Origin: an uncultured Spirochaetaceae bacterium
Lineage (GTDB): Bacteria; Spirochaetota; Spirochaetia; Treponematales; Treponemataceae
Assembly: GCA_902799965.1 (NCBI GenBank)
Contig: CADCCO010000015.1
Coordinates: 1-45,703 of the forward strand
DNA: 45,703 bases
Direction: 5' to 3'
The translations under genes were made by a program, and so were the position numbers. Of this stretch, positions 1 through 8,787 are shown in pieces; the stretch's first letter is position 1, and every line of letters begins with the position of its first letter. Below the pieces are notes generated by a model that was not told the DNA's origin, searched no databases, and saw nothing but the letters and a program-made list of their open reading frames with translations.

Positions 1-1
1 T

Positions 2-34
2 TTCTTACAGAACGCCGCATGGAGGAAATCTTGA
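2..34 (+). CDS. 3' end of an upstream gene (possibly ftsQ/divIB)
   Basis: Frame 2 is open from the window edge and ends at TGA 32-34, encoding [10 protein letters not shown]. The stop overlaps a TTG start for ftsA in a TTGA arrangement, the same coupling seen at fliI/fliJ in this window. By gene order in many bacteria the gene before ftsA is ftsQ/divIB, but ten residues are too few to identify it. The reading frame itself is only weakly supported. Confidence 0.35.
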   Translation, partial: FLQNAAWRKS

Positions 35-1269
35 GTGATATAATTGTCGGCCTTGACATTGGAACAAGCGCCGTTCGCGTCGCGATTGGAGAAGTTACAA
101 GCGACGGCGGAATTGAAATAATAGGACTTAGCAGCAAGAAATCACAGGGCTTGAGAAACGGCGCCATTGTCAACTTGGAAGCCGCCGGCTCAATTATAAA
201 GGAAGCGATTGACGCGGCCGAGCAAAACGCCGGCTTTGAAGTGACTTCTTGCGTGGCGGCGATTGGCGGCCCGCAAATCGAATGCCGCAATTCGCGCGGA
301 AAGGTTGGCATTCCCAAGCGCGGAAAGTCCAACGGCGAAATTACCCGCGCCGACATGGACCGCGTCATTGAAAACGCGCGCAGCATTCCAATCGCGCCCG
401 ACAAGGAAATACTTCATGTGATTCCCAAGAGCTACATTGTCGACCAAGTGGGCGGAATCAAAGAGCCTATAAACATGATGGGGCAGTGCCTTGAAACGGA
501 AATCCATATCGTTACCGCTTCAAGAACCGCCATTCAAAACATACGCGATTGCGTGAACCGAGCGAGCTACGACCTTGACAGGATAATGCAAAAGACCCTC
601 GCCGCCGCCCAGGCTGTCGTCCACCAGGACGAGATGGAGCTTGGCTCTATTTTGATTGACTTGGGCGCGGGAACGACCGACGTTTTGGTCTTGCACAACG
701 GCGCTCCGCTCACAAGTTTTTCGCTCAAGAATTGCGGCTACTACGTGACCAACGACATCGCGATAGTCAAGGGCATTCCGCCGGCGGCCGCTGAAGAAAT
801 TAAAATCAAGGACGGCTGCTGCTATCACGACATGCTTGACAATCCGCGCGAAGTAACGATTCCTGGCGTTGGAGGCCGGCCGCCGGAGCTGACCAGCCAA
901 ACCGAGATTTGCGACATAATACAGCCGCGCATGGAAGAAATTTTCATGACCGCGCGGAGCGAGATTGTGCGAAAGACCGACCTTACGCGCCTTAGCGGAA
1001 ACATAATTTTGACCGGCGGCGGCGCGCAAATGGAAGGCGTTTTGGAATTGGCCAAAGACGTTTTTGGAACGACCGCCGTTCGCTTGGGAATTCCCGAAAG
1101 CCTTGGCGGAATCGAAGAAGACTACAGAAAGCCTGAGTGGGCCACCGCGATTGGCTTGGTCATTTCGCAAAAGGAGGCTGTCGCTCAGTCCGCGAAAGGC
1201 GCTAGGGCAAAGAAACAGTCCGGAAAGGGCGGAAGCTTTTTCCAGAAAATTAAGAAAGCATTTTTTTAA
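31..1269 (+). CDS. ftsA: Cell division protein FtsA
   Basis: Actin-like ATPase that tethers FtsZ filaments to the inner membrane and recruits later division proteins. The N-terminus [18 protein letters not shown] is the phosphate-1 motif of the actin/Hsp70 fold, [14 protein letters not shown] is the phosphate-2 motif and [12 protein letters not shown] the adenosine motif. The C-terminus ends in a basic, aromatic tail ([13 protein letters not shown]) that fits the membrane-binding amphipathic helix. About 412 residues is normal for FtsA. I prefer TTG at 31, because GGAGG (21-25) sits 5 nt before it and it overlaps the upstream stop (TTGA). An ATG at 19 would add MEEI and lacks a spaced ribosome site. 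It is followed after 35 bp by ftsZ. Confidence 0.95.
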   Translation: MSDIIVGLDIGTSAVRVAIGEVTSDGGIEIIGLSSKKSQGLRNGAIVNLEAAGSIIKEAIDAAEQNAGFEVTSCVAAIGGPQIECRNSRGKVGIPKRGKSNGEITRADMDRVIENARSIPIAPDKEILHVIPKSYIVDQVGGIKEPINMMGQCLETEIHIVTASRTAIQNIRDCVNRASYDLDRIMQKTLAAAQAVVHQDEMELGSILIDLGAGTTDVLVLHNGAPLTSFSLKNCGYYVTNDIAIVKGIPPAAAEEIKIKDGCCYHDMLDNPREVTIPGVGGRPPELTSQTEICDIIQPRMEEIFMTARSEIVRKTDLTRLSGNIILTGGGAQMEGVLELAKDVFGTTAVRLGIPESLGGIEEDYRKPEWATAIGLVISQKEAVAQSAKGARAKKQSGKGGSFFQKIKKAFF

Positions 1270-1304
1270 TTAGTATATATGTTATACGTGGGAGGAATAA
1301 AAAA

Positions 1305-2636
1305 ATGATGGAACATTCACTTGTTGAAGGCGAGAGCCAGACGCTCTTGACTCCGAACCCGACAAAAATCAAGGTTGTCGGTTGCGGCGGCGGCGGATCT
1401 AACGCGGTCAATCGCATGATTGACGCAAAGATTCCGAACGTTGACTTCATTGTAATCAACACAGACTTGCAGGCCTTGAACTATTCGCGCGCCGAAACGA
1501 AAGTCGCGATTGGCCAAAAGGTTACTGGCGGCCTTGGCGCCGGCGGAAACCCTGAGGTCGGCGAAGAGGCCGCTGAAGAGGACAAGGAAAACATCAAGAA
1601 CATTTTGGCCGGCGCCAACATGGTTTTTGTGACCGCCGGAATGGGCGGCGGCACCGGCACCGGTTCCGCTCCTGTCGTGGCGAAAATCGCGCGCGAAATG
1701 GGCGCCTTGACCGTTGGCGTTGTAACCACCCCCTTTGACTTTGAGGGCGCGATAAGAATGAATTTCGCCAAGAGCGGAATTGAAAAGCTTCACAAAGAAG
1801 TTGATTCTTTGATTGTGATTCCCAACCAGCAGTTGATGAAAATCATCGACAAAAAGGCGCCCGTAACGGAAGCCTTCCGCGTCGCCGACGACATCTTGCG
1901 CCACGGCGTTGAAGGCATTTCGCGCATCATAACAATGCCTGGCGAAGTCAACACTGACTTTGCCGACGTTACCGCCGCGATGAAGGGCCAGGGCGACGCG
2001 CTCTTGGGCGTTGGAATCGGAAAGGGCGAGAACCGCGCGGTTGACGCGGCCACAAGCGCGATTAACAATCCTTTGCTTGAAAACATGAATATTGACGGCG
2101 CCAAGAACATTTTGATAAACGTTTCTTCTTCTGGAAGCGTTTCTTTGTTCGAGACCGAAGAGATGGCCAACATCATCAGGGCCAGCGCCGATCCCAACAG
2201 CCGCGTTTTCTGGGGCAACGTAAAAGACCCCAGCATGGCCGAAGACGAACTTAGCGTTACGGTTATCGCCACTGGATTTGAAAAGCCTTCTAGCGCCGAC
2301 ACTTTCAAGAGCGTTCGCGACGAAGAGGCTAAAAAGGCTGAAAACGACAATCTTTTGGAAGTCAGCGAATTTGACAATTTGCTCCACGGAAATTCCGAGC
2401 GGCAGAGAAACGAGCCGGCGCTTGAGAATTACGGCGTTTTCCAAAAAGTCGCCGTTGAGGAAAGCGCGGAAAAAGCCGAGGGCGGCTCTTTGGGAAAAGA
2501 CCTGGCCGCTTCTTACGCTTCGCTTTCGCGCGGTTCCGCGATTGAGCCGCCCGCTGGCTTTGCCGGCAGCGACGACATTTCGCAGCCCGCTTGTTGGCGA
2601 AACAGGGGCTTGAGCCGCGAAATTAATTTGCGCTAA
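1305..2636 (+). CDS. ftsZ: Cell division GTPase FtsZ
   Basis: Tubulin-like GTPase that forms the cytokinetic ring. The N-terminal GTPase domain has [17 protein letters not shown] (T1 region), the tubulin signature [16 protein letters not shown] around residues 113-127 and the T7-loop NTDFADV that completes the neighbouring subunit's active site. After about residue 325 comes an acidic variable linker, then a C-terminal peptide ([17 protein letters not shown]) in the position of the FtsA-binding tail; its W and LSR residues resemble those I recall for treponemal FtsZ. GGAGGA at 1291-1296 supports ATG 1305; ATG 1308 is a close alternative. The neighbour ftsA encodes its membrane anchor. Confidence 0.97.
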   Translation: MMEHSLVEGESQTLLTPNPTKIKVVGCGGGGSNAVNRMIDAKIPNVDFIVINTDLQALNYSRAETKVAIGQKVTGGLGAGGNPEVGEEAAEEDKENIKNILAGANMVFVTAGMGGGTGTGSAPVVAKIAREMGALTVGVVTTPFDFEGAIRMNFAKSGIEKLHKEVDSLIVIPNQQLMKIIDKKAPVTEAFRVADDILRHGVEGISRIITMPGEVNTDFADVTAAMKGQGDALLGVGIGKGENRAVDAATSAINNPLLENMNIDGAKNILINVSSSGSVSLFETEEMANIIRASADPNSRVFWGNVKDPSMAEDELSVTVIATGFEKPSSADTFKSVRDEEAKKAENDNLLEVSEFDNLLHGNSERQRNEPALENYGVFQKVAVEESAEKAEGGSLGKDLAASYASLSRGSAIEPPAGFAGSDDISQPACWRNRGLSREINLR

Positions 2637-2661
2637 AAAGGCGCTTGATTGGGTTTTGACG

Positions 2662-3570
2662 ATGACTTCAGGTGAGGCGCTGAAAAAATTCCACGCCAAT
2701 TTGATTATGGTTGACGGCCGCTCTGAATTGACGGCCGAAACATACAAAACGGCGGCCAAAGAATTTTTGGGCTATCTGGAGCGTCAAAATATATCTTTGC
2801 CCAAGGTCACTGCCAAGGAATTGCTCTACTATTTGGCGGCGCGAAAGACGGACGGCTGTTCGGAATTGACGCTGGCCAAAGACATAAGCGCCTTGCGCGC
2901 CTTGGGTTCATTCTTGGTTTTGGAAGGCGTTTGGCCGCAGAACGAGGCGCTTGTCCTTGACCGGCCAAAGGCTAGAAGAAGCTTGCCGCGCGTCTTGAGC
3001 GTGGAGCAAGTTGATTCAATGCTTTCTTCGATAGACGCTTCCAACGATTTAGGAATTCGCGACCGCGCCTTGTTTGAATTGATTTATTCTTGCGGCCTGA
3101 GAATAAGCGAGGCGGCCGGCCTTCAAGTGGGCAACTTGCACTTAAAGGAAGAGCTGCTTCTTGTTCGCGGAAAAGGCGACAAGGAAAGAATCGTTCCGTT
3201 TGGCGGCGCCGCAAAAGAATGGCTTGAAAAATATTTGCGCGACGTTAGGCCCGTCCTTGTAGGCAAAAAAATTGTTCCCACGGTTTTTGTCAATTACAAG
3301 GGCGAGCCAATCAGCCGCAAGGGCATTTGGAAGCGCTTTAAGGAATTGGAGGCGCTGACAGGAATTGACTGCAAGGTTCACACTTTGCGACATTCTTTTG
3401 CGACCCATTTGCTGAGCGGCGGCGCGGACTTGCGAAGCGTTCAGGCTTTGCTGGGGCATTCAGACTTGGCCACAACACAAATTTACACTCACGTCAGCGA
3501 CGAAGAGCTTCGCGACTATCATAGAGAATATTTTCCGGGCCACGCTAGCGCCGCCCAAGAGGAGAATTGA
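2662..3570 (+). CDS. xerD: Tyrosine recombinase, XerD-like
   Basis: Site-specific recombinase expected to act with a XerC partner at dif to resolve chromosome dimers. An N-terminal SAM-like core-binding domain (about residues 1-85) is followed by the catalytic domain. All catalytic residues are visible: Arg in YSCGLRISEAAGL, Lys in RGKGDKERIVPF, His and Arg in HTLRHSFATHLL, His in LLGHSDLATTQ and the nucleophile Tyr in IYTHVS. The LLGHSDLATTQIYTHV block is closer to XerD than to XerC. ATG 2662 is chosen; TTG at 2656 is possible and neither has a strong ribosome site. It lies 25 bp after ftsZ. The second Xer at 7664 is the probable partner. I saw no recognisable dif site in the window. Confidence 0.9.
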   Translation: MTSGEALKKFHANLIMVDGRSELTAETYKTAAKEFLGYLERQNISLPKVTAKELLYYLAARKTDGCSELTLAKDISALRALGSFLVLEGVWPQNEALVLDRPKARRSLPRVLSVEQVDSMLSSIDASNDLGIRDRALFELIYSCGLRISEAAGLQVGNLHLKEELLLVRGKGDKERIVPFGGAAKEWLEKYLRDVRPVLVGKKIVPTVFVNYKGEPISRKGIWKRFKELEALTGIDCKVHTLRHSFATHLLSGGADLRSVQALLGHSDLATTQIYTHVSDEELRDYHREYFPGHASAAQEEN

Positions 3571-3572
3571 TT

Positions 3573-4304
3573 ATGAAAAAAATTTCTTTCGCTTTTGCCG
3601 CGTCTTTTGCGCTTTTCGCTTTGGCGCTTTCGTCTTGTACGAAGTCAAACAAGACAATCATCAGAATGCAGCATATGGAAGAGGGGGTCGGAAGCCCCAC
3701 GTCGATAGACGAGTTGAAGGCCGCGATTTCAAAATACGAAGAGCGCGTGGCCGACATTCAGCTGGCCAACGGACAAATCGGAATCTGGCATAAAATTCTG
3801 GCGACCCGCTACCTTGACAAAAAAATGTACGGCGAGGCGTTGAAAAGCTTCCAAAAGGCGCTTGAGTATTATCCGAACAACCAAAACCTTTACTATTACG
3901 TCGGTCTTTGCGCGGGCTATATGTCCCACGCTTCGATGGACTTTGACGCGGACGGCCGCGAGGAAAAGCGCGAAAATTATTTAAAGCTAAGCGAGGAAGC
4001 GTATTCGCGCGCGATTGAAATTGAGCCGCGCTACGCCCGCGCCCTTTACGGCTTGGCCGTCCTTTACGTTTTTGAATTGGGCGAAGACGAAAAGGCGATT
4101 CCTCTTTTGGAAAAGCTTTTGACGATAGAAACAAAGAACATCGACGCGATGTTCCTGCTTGCCCGCGCCTACTACATGAACTACGACTTTGACAAGGCCG
4201 TCGGAATGTACGACAAAATCATTTCGCTCACCAAGTCTCCGGAACGCAAGGCGGAAGCCGAGGCCAACCGCGAAATCGTTCAAAACGCCGCTTATTCAAA
4301 ATAA
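3573..4304 (+). CDS. TPR-repeat lipoprotein
   Basis: A secreted lipoprotein of about 243 residues. The N-terminus MKKISFAFAASFALFALALS ends at a lipobox cysteine (LSSC), so it should be lipidated and anchored in the envelope. The mature part is helical, with tetratricopeptide-like repeats such as YGEALKSFQKALEYYPNN, AYSRAIEIEPRYARALYGLA and FDKAVGMYDKIISL. TPR proteins usually scaffold protein-protein contacts; the partner here is unknown. AGGAG at 3558-3562 fixes ATG 3573, with the upstream xer stop just before it (3568-3570), so the two genes are probably co-transcribed. A hairpin terminator follows. Confidence 0.85.
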   Translation: MKKISFAFAASFALFALALSSCTKSNKTIIRMQHMEEGVGSPTSIDELKAAISKYEERVADIQLANGQIGIWHKILATRYLDKKMYGEALKSFQKALEYYPNNQNLYYYVGLCAGYMSHASMDFDADGREEKRENYLKLSEEAYSRAIEIEPRYARALYGLAVLYVFELGEDEKAIPLLEKLLTIETKNIDAMFLLARAYYMNYDFDKAVGMYDKIISLTKSPERKAEAEANREIVQNAAYSK

Positions 4305-4309
4305 AAGAC

Positions 4310-4346
4310 AAAACGCTCCCAGTAGTCTGGCGTTTTCCCTGCGTTT
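4310..4346 (+). terminator. Hairpin terminator after the TPR lipoprotein gene
   Basis: AAAACG (4310-4315) pairs with CGTTTT (4331-4336) around an inner CCAG-TAGT-CTGG hairpin, followed by pyrimidine-rich sequence and GTTTTT. It separates the ftsA-to-lipoprotein transcript from dprA. Confidence 0.6.
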
Positions 4347-4425
4347 TTAAAAAAAAATTCAAATTTTTCTCAAAAAAAGTCTAAAAATTTCATAAAAACC
4401 TCTATCTTATATATGAGGAATTTTT

Positions 4426-5421
4426 ATGAAGAATTTGAACGTTGCAATCGCGGTCGCCGCGATCGATTTTTTGAATTGTTGCGAAAAGCGGCGTCTTTAC
4501 GAGGCTCTTGAAGGCCTTGACGGCGCGGAAGAAGGAGCCGCTCTTTCGTTTTTGGAAAAATGCTCCTACGACGAAATATGCCGCCTTTCAAATAGGGGCT
4601 TGCGGAAAAATTCGCGGGCCTTTCGTTGGAAGGGGGCCGAGTTGGCGCGCTTGTCAAGGGCGGCGGCTTCAATCTGCAGGACAAGCGGAATAAAGGCCGC
4701 GCATTTTGGCCAGAAAGAATTTCCGCCGCTTTTGCGCCAAATCAACGACCCGCCCTTCGCCCTTTTTTATCGGGGCGACATAAGCGTCCTTTTGGGAAAG
4801 ACCGTAAGCGTTGTAGGAACCCGCCGCCTTACCCCGGACGGAAAGAGCGCCGCACGGGAATTTGCCTACAAGGCCGCAAGCTCTGGCTTTTGCGTCGTAA
4901 GCGGCCTTGCGGCTGGCGCGGACGGCGCGGCGCATCAAGGCGCTGTCGACGCTTTTTTTGACGGAAAAGCCCCTTGCTGCAGGACGGCGGCGGTTTTGGC
5001 GGGCGGGGTGGACAACCTTTTTCCGCCTTTCCACAAAAAGCTTGCAGCCCAAATGATTCAAAACGGCGGGGCCATTTTGAGCGAATGTCCGCCGCTTGTT
5101 CCCGCCGAAAGATGGCGCTTTGTCCAGCGGAACAGAATAATTGCCGCGCTTTCGCCGGCTACGCTTGTTGTTCAAGCGCCGCCGGGAAGCGGCGCGATGA
5201 TTACGGCGGACTTCGCGCTGGGCTACAACCGCGAGGCGCTTTTTCACCAAGCATGCTTTAGCCCTGCCGCCGCCGCGATTTCCAATTTGGTTTTCAAGCG
5301 CTTGCAGGCGCAGGAAGGCGCGGCCGCGCAAAGGAAAATTCAGTCCAGCCCAGCTGTTTATGTTCAAGACGGCGCGCGCGTAATTTCTTCTTTTGAAGAA
5401 TTCTCTTCGCTTATGTATTGA
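4426..5421 (+). CDS. dprA: DNA processing protein DprA/Smf
   Basis: DprA binds incoming single-stranded DNA and loads RecA during natural transformation; it is also conserved in bacteria not known to be competent. The Rossmann-like core begins at SVVGTRRLTPDGKSAAREFA and contains FCVVSGLAAGADGAAHQGA, corresponding to the family's SG-x-A-x-G-x-D-x-x-AH motif, then RNRIIAALSPATLVVQAPPGSGAM near the end. The N-terminal 90 residues are SAM/HhH-like and less conserved. GAGGAA at 4414-4419 supports ATG 4426, and a TATCTT -10-like box lies just upstream. The topA promoter overlaps its stop codon. Confidence 0.9.
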   Translation: MKNLNVAIAVAAIDFLNCCEKRRLYEALEGLDGAEEGAALSFLEKCSYDEICRLSNRGLRKNSRAFRWKGAELARLSRAAASICRTSGIKAAHFGQKEFPPLLRQINDPPFALFYRGDISVLLGKTVSVVGTRRLTPDGKSAAREFAYKAASSGFCVVSGLAAGADGAAHQGAVDAFFDGKAPCCRTAAVLAGGVDNLFPPFHKKLAAQMIQNGGAILSECPPLVPAERWRFVQRNRIIAALSPATLVVQAPPGSGAMITADFALGYNREALFHQACFSPAAAAISNLVFKRLQAQEGAAAQRKIQSSPAVYVQDGARVISSFEEFSSLMY

Positions 5422-5446
5422 CAAGTAAAGAAAAGAGCGTTATTTT
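5418..5446 (+). promoter_or_regulatory. Sigma70-type promoter of topA (predicted leaderless)
   Basis: TTGACA (5418-5423), a 17-bp spacer, then TATTTT (5441-5446). Only 9 nt separate the -10 box from ATG 5456 and there is no Shine-Dalgarno, so transcription should begin within a few bases of the start codon. The -35 box overlaps the dprA stop codon. Confidence 0.65.
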
Positions 5447-5455
5447 CTATTATAT

Positions 5456-7648
5456 ATGGCTAAGACAACAAACACCGCAAAAAGCGCCGAGGCAAAAAAG
5501 CCCGCGGCTAAAAAAGTTTCCAAAAAGGATTCTGCAAAAAAGAGCACGCTTGTAATCGTGGAGTCTCCCGCAAAGGCCCACACGATAGAAAAATATCTTG
5601 GCCCCGGCTACACCGTGAAGGCTTCGATGGGCCACTTGATCGACCTTCCCAAGTCGCGAATGGCGATTGACACTGAAAACAACTTTGCGCCGGAATACAT
5701 CACCGTGCGCGGAAAGGCCAAGCTCTTAAAGGAACTTCAAAAGGACGCAAAAAAATCCACTCTCGTTCTGCTTGCGTCGGATAACGACCGCGAAGGAGAG
5801 GCCATCGCTTGGCACTTGAACAACGCGCTAAAGGAAAAGACCGACGCGCCGATTCACAGAATCGTCTTTAACGAAATCACGCCGGTGGCGATTAAGGAAG
5901 CCGTTCAGCATCCAGGCGAAATAGTCGAGTCCAAGGTGAACGCGCAAAAGGCCCGCCGCATTCTTGACCGCTTGGTGGGCTACAACCTTAGCCCCCTTTT
6001 GTGGGCCAAAGTAAAGAACGGCCTTAGCGCGGGCCGCGTTCAGTCCGTCGCCCTCCGCTTGATTTGCGAGCGCGAAAAAGAAGTTGAAGAATTCATTCCC
6101 GAAGAATACTGGAGCCTTGACGCGGACTTTTCAAAAGGAAAGTCTTCATTTGCCGCGCAGCTTGTTTCGTACAAGGGGGAAAAGCCCGTTCTAAAAAGCG
6201 AGGCGGAAGTGAACGGCATCATCGAGCAAATAAAGAACGCCGAATGCAAAGTGACGAGCGTAAAGGCCACCGACAAGGTTGTGCGCCCAAAGCCTCCGTT
6301 CACGACTTCTAAATTGCAGCAAGCGGCGGCGAACCGCTTGGGCTTCACTTCGCGAAAGACTATGCAAATCGCCCAGCAATTGTATGAAGGCGTGAACATC
6401 GGTTCAACCCGCGTGGGTCTCATAACCTATATGCGCACCGACAGCGTTCGCATTTCGCAAACCGCTCTGACTGAAATCCGCGAATGGATCGGCAAAAACT
6501 ATCCGGACGACCTTCCCGCCGAGCCTATTGAATACGCCGTTGGAAAAGGAGCGCAGGACGCGCACGAAGGCATTAGGCCCACTTACGTTTCATACACCCC
6601 CGAAAGCGTGAAGGAATATTTGACCCGCGACCAATTGCGCTTGTACACGATAATTTGGGAGCGTCTTGTTTCAAGCCAAATGAACAACGCCAAGACCCGC
6701 ACGACCAGCGCCGAAATCACGGCCGGCGACGCGGTCTTTAGAGCCAGCGCGAGCAAGATTGTCGACAAGGGCTTTTACCATGTAATCCATTTGCTTTCTT
6801 CAAAAGAAGACGCGACCGGCTCTCTTCCGCTTTTGAAAGAAGGTGAAAAGCTTGCCAGCGGAAAGTTCTATCCTGAGCAGCATTTTACCCAAGGCCCGGC
6901 GCGCTACACCGACGCTTCAATCGTAAAGACTTTGGAAGAGCGCGGCATTGGCCGGCCTTCAACATACGCTCCTATTATCAGCGTTTTGCTTGACCGCTAC
7001 TACGTTACGCGCGCCAACAAGCAATTGGTTCCGACTTTGCTCGGAAAAATGATAAACAAAATTTTGGTCGAATCCTTCCCGGAAATCATTGACGAAGAAT
7101 TCACCGCGCAAGTTGAGAACGACTTGGACAAGGTCGAGCAGGACGGCTTGGTTTGGACCGACATGATTGGCCGGTTCTATTCGCCGTTCAAAACGCGCGT
7201 GGGCCAAGTCATGGAAAAGACCGAAAGCGTCAAGGGCTTCTTGGACGAAGAGACCGACAAGGTTTGCGAGCTTTGCGGAAAGCCTATGGTCAAAAAGCTT
7301 GGCCGCTTTGGCTTTTTCTTGGCGTGCTCGGGATTCCCTGCCTGCCACAACACAAAGTCGGTTCCTCTTGCCAAGTGCCCGGTTCCCGGCTGCGGCGGCG
7401 AGATTGTCGAGCGAAAGACAAAGGGAAGGGGAAAGGCCTTTTACGGTTGCACCAACTATCCCAAGTGCACCTTTATCAGCCACTTTAAGCCGATTGACTC
7501 CTACTGCCCCAAGTGCGGCTGGTTCCTTGTCGAAAAGTACGACAAAAAGAACGGCGCCTACAAGAGCTGCATAAACCCCGACTGCGACTACTTGCACTCG
7601 GCGGACGGCGAGGAAAAGGCTCCCGCAAAGGCGGAGGCCGACGAATAA
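5456..7648 (+). CDS. topA: DNA topoisomerase I
   Basis: Type IA topoisomerase that relaxes negative supercoils. A Lys/Ala-rich N-terminal extension of about 30 residues precedes the Toprim domain (LVIVESPAKAHTIEKYLG; acidic motif ASDNDREGEAIAWHL). The catalytic tyrosine is Tyr325 in LITYMRTDSVRIS. Three four-cysteine zinc ribbons close the protein: CELC...CSGFPAC, CPVPGC...CTNYPKC and CPKC...CINPDC. The total of 730 residues is a bit shorter than E. coli TopA but complete. ATG 5456 has no ribosome site and follows a promoter directly. It is followed by xerC after 15 bp. Confidence 0.97.
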   Translation: MAKTTNTAKSAEAKKPAAKKVSKKDSAKKSTLVIVESPAKAHTIEKYLGPGYTVKASMGHLIDLPKSRMAIDTENNFAPEYITVRGKAKLLKELQKDAKKSTLVLLASDNDREGEAIAWHLNNALKEKTDAPIHRIVFNEITPVAIKEAVQHPGEIVESKVNAQKARRILDRLVGYNLSPLLWAKVKNGLSAGRVQSVALRLICEREKEVEEFIPEEYWSLDADFSKGKSSFAAQLVSYKGEKPVLKSEAEVNGIIEQIKNAECKVTSVKATDKVVRPKPPFTTSKLQQAAANRLGFTSRKTMQIAQQLYEGVNIGSTRVGLITYMRTDSVRISQTALTEIREWIGKNYPDDLPAEPIEYAVGKGAQDAHEGIRPTYVSYTPESVKEYLTRDQLRLYTIIWERLVSSQMNNAKTRTTSAEITAGDAVFRASASKIVDKGFYHVIHLLSSKEDATGSLPLLKEGEKLASGKFYPEQHFTQGPARYTDASIVKTLEERGIGRPSTYAPIISVLLDRYYVTRANKQLVPTLLGKMINKILVESFPEIIDEEFTAQVENDLDKVEQDGLVWTDMIGRFYSPFKTRVGQVMEKTESVKGFLDEETDKVCELCGKPMVKKLGRFGFFLACSGFPACHNTKSVPLAKCPVPGCGGEIVERKTKGRGKAFYGCTNYPKCTFISHFKPIDSYCPKCGWFLVEKYDKKNGAYKSCINPDCDYLHSADGEEKAPAKAEADE

Positions 7649-7663
7649 TCGCGCGGGCGGGAT

Positions 7664-8566
7664 ATGACAGTAAAAGAATCGTGTGACGAATTTTTGGTCT
7701 ATCTCGCCACCGTTCGCGGAATGACGGAGAACACCGTCAAAGCCTACGCCGACGACTACAAAAAATTTTTTGAATTTGTCGGCCCGGACGCGGAGATTGA
7801 CAAGGTCTCGCTCCAAGACTTGCGCTTTTGCGTAGGCTCCTTGAGCGCAAAGAAATATTCGGTCGCGTCGATAAACCGCTTTATAGCCAGCGTCCGCGCG
7901 CTTTTTGCCTACAGCCAAAAATTCGGCCGCCTGCAAGTTAACCCCGCGCTGCAATTGAAAAGCCTAAAAGCTCCCAAGCATTTGCCCAATTTTATGACAG
8001 GAAGCGAAGTTGACGCGCTTTGCGAACAGCCGCAAAAGAACGAGCTTTTGTGGGCGGCGCGCGACAAGGCGATTTTCGAGCTGCTTTATTCGTCCGGCTG
8101 CCGTGTGGCGGAACTTGCTTCCCTAAAGATGGGCGACTTTTCCGCTGGCGGAAAAAGCGCGATTGTAAAGGGAAAGGGCAAAAAGGACAGAATCGTTTAC
8201 TTTGAGGAAGACGCGCGCGCGGCCTTGTCCGACTATTTGCCCGAGCGCAAGGCGCTTCTTTTGCGGCTTAAGTTGCCGGGCCAAAAGGCGCTTTTTGTAA
8301 ACGAAAAGGGCGGCGAGCTTACCGCGCGGGGAATCCGCTGGATTGTCAGCCGCTATTCGGGCGCGGAGGGAACTAACCGCCACGTGTCCCCCCACGCCTT
8401 TAGGCACACCTTTGCCACGGCCATGCTTTCCAAGGGCGCCGACGTCCGCGTCGTCCAAGAAATGCTTGGCCACGCGAGCATTTCCACCACCCAGCGCTAC
8501 ACCCACGTCACCACCGAACAGCTAATAAATGTATACAAGCAAGCGCATCCTCATGGAGATAAGTAA
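7664..8566 (+). CDS. xerC: Tyrosine recombinase, XerC-like
   Basis: Second Xer family recombinase in the window, about 300 residues. The core-binding domain (residues 1-85, FLVYLATVRGMTENTVKAYA) is followed by the catalytic domain with Arg in YSSGCRVAELASL, Lys in KGKGKKDRIVYF, HAFRHTFATAML, His in MLGHASISTTQ and Tyr in RYTHVTT. The C-terminal pattern (ML, LGHA-x-ISTTQ, VYKQAHP) is closer to XerC than XerD, complementing the gene at 2662. It follows topA by 15 bp and is probably co-transcribed with it. Xer genes next to topA and hslVU are common in Firmicutes (codV) and, as I recall, in treponemes. Confidence 0.9.
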   Translation: MTVKESCDEFLVYLATVRGMTENTVKAYADDYKKFFEFVGPDAEIDKVSLQDLRFCVGSLSAKKYSVASINRFIASVRALFAYSQKFGRLQVNPALQLKSLKAPKHLPNFMTGSEVDALCEQPQKNELLWAARDKAIFELLYSSGCRVAELASLKMGDFSAGGKSAIVKGKGKKDRIVYFEEDARAALSDYLPERKALLLRLKLPGQKALFVNEKGGELTARGIRWIVSRYSGAEGTNRHVSPHAFRHTFATAMLSKGADVRVVQEMLGHASISTTQRYTHVTTEQLINVYKQAHPHGDK

Positions 8567-8608
8567 TGCATATAATGGTAATACAAAGCGGCGCGAAGGC
8601 GCGGCCGG

Positions 8609-8740
8609 CGTTGTGAAAACTCTCTGTCTGCGCCTGCCGCGTTAGCGGCAGCGTTAAATAGTTTCAAGCGCAGACAGTGAGTAGCGACGCTAGCTAGCGG
8701 TTTCACAATGACGGACGCAACTGGGAGCCGCATTTTTTTG
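8609..8740. repeat. Nested-palindrome intergenic element
   Basis: The 221-bp gap between xerC and hslV holds a dense set of inverted repeats. The outer pair is TTGTGAAA (8611-8618) with TTTCACAA (8701-8708). The middle pair is CTGTCTGCGC (8624-8633) with GCGCAGACAG (8668-8677). Inside it is a hairpin CTGCCGC-GTTA-GCGGCAG (8634-8651). The right arm adds the perfect palindrome CGCTAGCTAGCG (8688-8699). The right flank ends in AATGAC, CTGGGAGC and a T-run, resembling the flank of the element at 26055. It may be a palindromic repeat family member, a structured RNA, or the xerC terminator region. Confidence 0.6.
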
Positions 8741-8752
8741 TTTTTGTACAAG

Positions 8753-8781
8753 TTGCCGTTTCTTTCAAAATTCATTATATT
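8753..8781 (+). promoter_or_regulatory. Promoter of hslV (predicted leaderless)
   Basis: TTGCCG (8753-8758), a 17-bp spacer, then TATATT (8776-8781). Six bases separate the -10 box from ATG 8788, which places the expected start point on the A of the ATG. No Shine-Dalgarno is present. Confidence 0.6.
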
Positions 8782-8787
8782 ATAAAT

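Noticed and set aside
1317..2759. 480-residue open frame opposite ftsZ on the - strand
   Set aside because: It is the antisense shadow of a GC-rich gene: codon bias toward GGC/GCC/GAC keeps the opposite frame free of stops. FtsZ on the + strand explains the sequence, and the shadow has no family motif or ribosome site.
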